This document shows positions 63,411 through 64,000 of a DNA stretch of 64,000 bases, one piece after another. Each line of letters starts with the position of its first letter. Position 1 is the stretch's first letter. Source of the stretch: Eudorina sp. 2006-703-Eu-15 (Eukaryota; Chlorophyta; Chlorophyceae; Chlamydomonadales; Volvocaceae); contig BDSI01000223.1 in the NCBI GenBank assembly GCA_003117195.1, positions 1 through 64,000 of the forward strand. Reading direction: 5' to 3'. Position numbers and translations under genes: made by a program. The notes beneath the pieces were generated by a model. It made no database searches. It was not told the DNA's origin and was given only the letters and a program-made list of their open reading frames with translations.

Positions 63411-64000
63411 GGGTCCACGCACATATCGACATGTGGCATGCCCGACAACCATAACCATTGGGATGGCATGTCCAGTGTTAAGCGGGGAAAAGGCTGCGAT
63501 CGGTGCAATCCCAGAAAAGAATGGGAGAGGTAATTGTAGGAATGGAGGAGTGAGTATCTTGGGGCCCCGCCAGCATCACGTAGGTGCTTTGCTTATGAGA
63601 GCCGCGCGCAGGGGTAAGGGATGGTGTGAGGCGTCAGGCCCAGCGATGACGGGACCCAAACCATTCAGCCTATCCACATGGCCCCACCAAGATGCCATGC
63701 CCTTGGACGCCGGCGCGAGGGCCATGAGTTCCTTAGTACGCTGACCGATTGACGACCAGCGCAGCCAGTCACTGCCTGCTGCCATGGTAAGCGTCAGGAC
63801 TTTAGGGCGGTGCGCAAGTGTTCAGACACGCACTGCGGTATACGCTCGCCCTCATAGCGCACGAGCCCCAGACGCAGCCTCGACCTCTTACCCCGTCATG
63901 GCGCTCTTGAGGCCATTGCAGAACAGGACGCAAACATCAGGGTAGGACCAGGAGTTCCGGCCCTGCAGCTGCTGCAGTGTCGGTGTTCGTTCACCCTGCT
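63411..64000 (-). other. Upstream part of the ABHD10-like gene, unresolved
   Basis: The 5' exons of the hydrolase gene should lie here or beyond the window. A minus-strand frame at 63576-63785 (MAAGSDWLRWSSIGQRTKEL...) may include a first exon, but no splice path to the 63214-63410 exon was established. Confidence 0.3.

Overview
The window looks like nuclear DNA of a GC-rich green alga of the Chlamydomonadales type. The evidence is spliced genes with short GT-AG introns, GC-rich coding sequence with poly-Ala and poly-Gln tracts, candidate TGTAA polyadenylation signals, and L1-type LINEs with poly(A) tails. No prokaryotic features are evident. All calls come from reading the sequence; no database search was run.

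Layout. 1-545 is a (TTCTTG)n array. 546-2630 has no recognisable gene but contains one tRNA-like SINE head. 2631-44600 is a 42-kb pile-up of one APE/RT-type LINE family (here LINE-A) repeatedly inserted into itself in both orientations. Dozens of fragments, mostly 5'-truncated, end in the same 3' sequence (CTTGTAACGTCCCTCTCAG plus A-run). Between them the fragments show a 5' region, ORF1, ORF2 (APE endonuclease, reverse transcriptase, CCHC zinc-binding end) and a 3' UTR of about 1 kb. A dimeric tRNA-like SINE (SINE-A, about 410 bp, ending GGTTCCTTCAG plus A-run) is interspersed and sometimes nested in itself. Relics of a Ty3/gypsy-type LTR element lie at 13.4-16 kb. An unclassified element of about 1 kb (element X) occurs twice, inverted, at 11.76-12.78 and 44.87-45.76 kb. 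The architecture resembles the Zepp/Zepp-like LINE clusters associated with centromeres in some green algae.

45.8-58.5 kb (+) holds one large spliced gene for an NLR/NWD-like STAND protein. It has an S/T/D/E-rich N-terminus, a TIR-like [17 protein letters not shown] domain, a NACHT NTPase (Walker [10 protein letters not shown], Walker B LLIDGLDE, distal HKSLSEWL motif), and 14 WD40 repeats encoded almost one repeat per phase-0 exon. My exon model keeps one open frame of about 1,839 residues across 19 exons. 58.5-61.5 kb is intergenic. 61.99-63.4 kb (-) is a spliced alpha/beta-hydrolase of ABHD10 type, convergent with the NLR-like gene and with an incomplete N-terminus.

The two cellular genes have no obvious shared pathway. 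The NLR-like gene is the most interesting coding system: an algal counterpart of fungal NACHT-WD40 incompatibility receptors whose recognition domain is built from interchangeable exons. The LINE cluster is the most interesting structural feature, because of its self-nesting, a large palindrome, a tandem duplication, and many insertions reduced to little more than a poly(A) tract with a target-site duplication.
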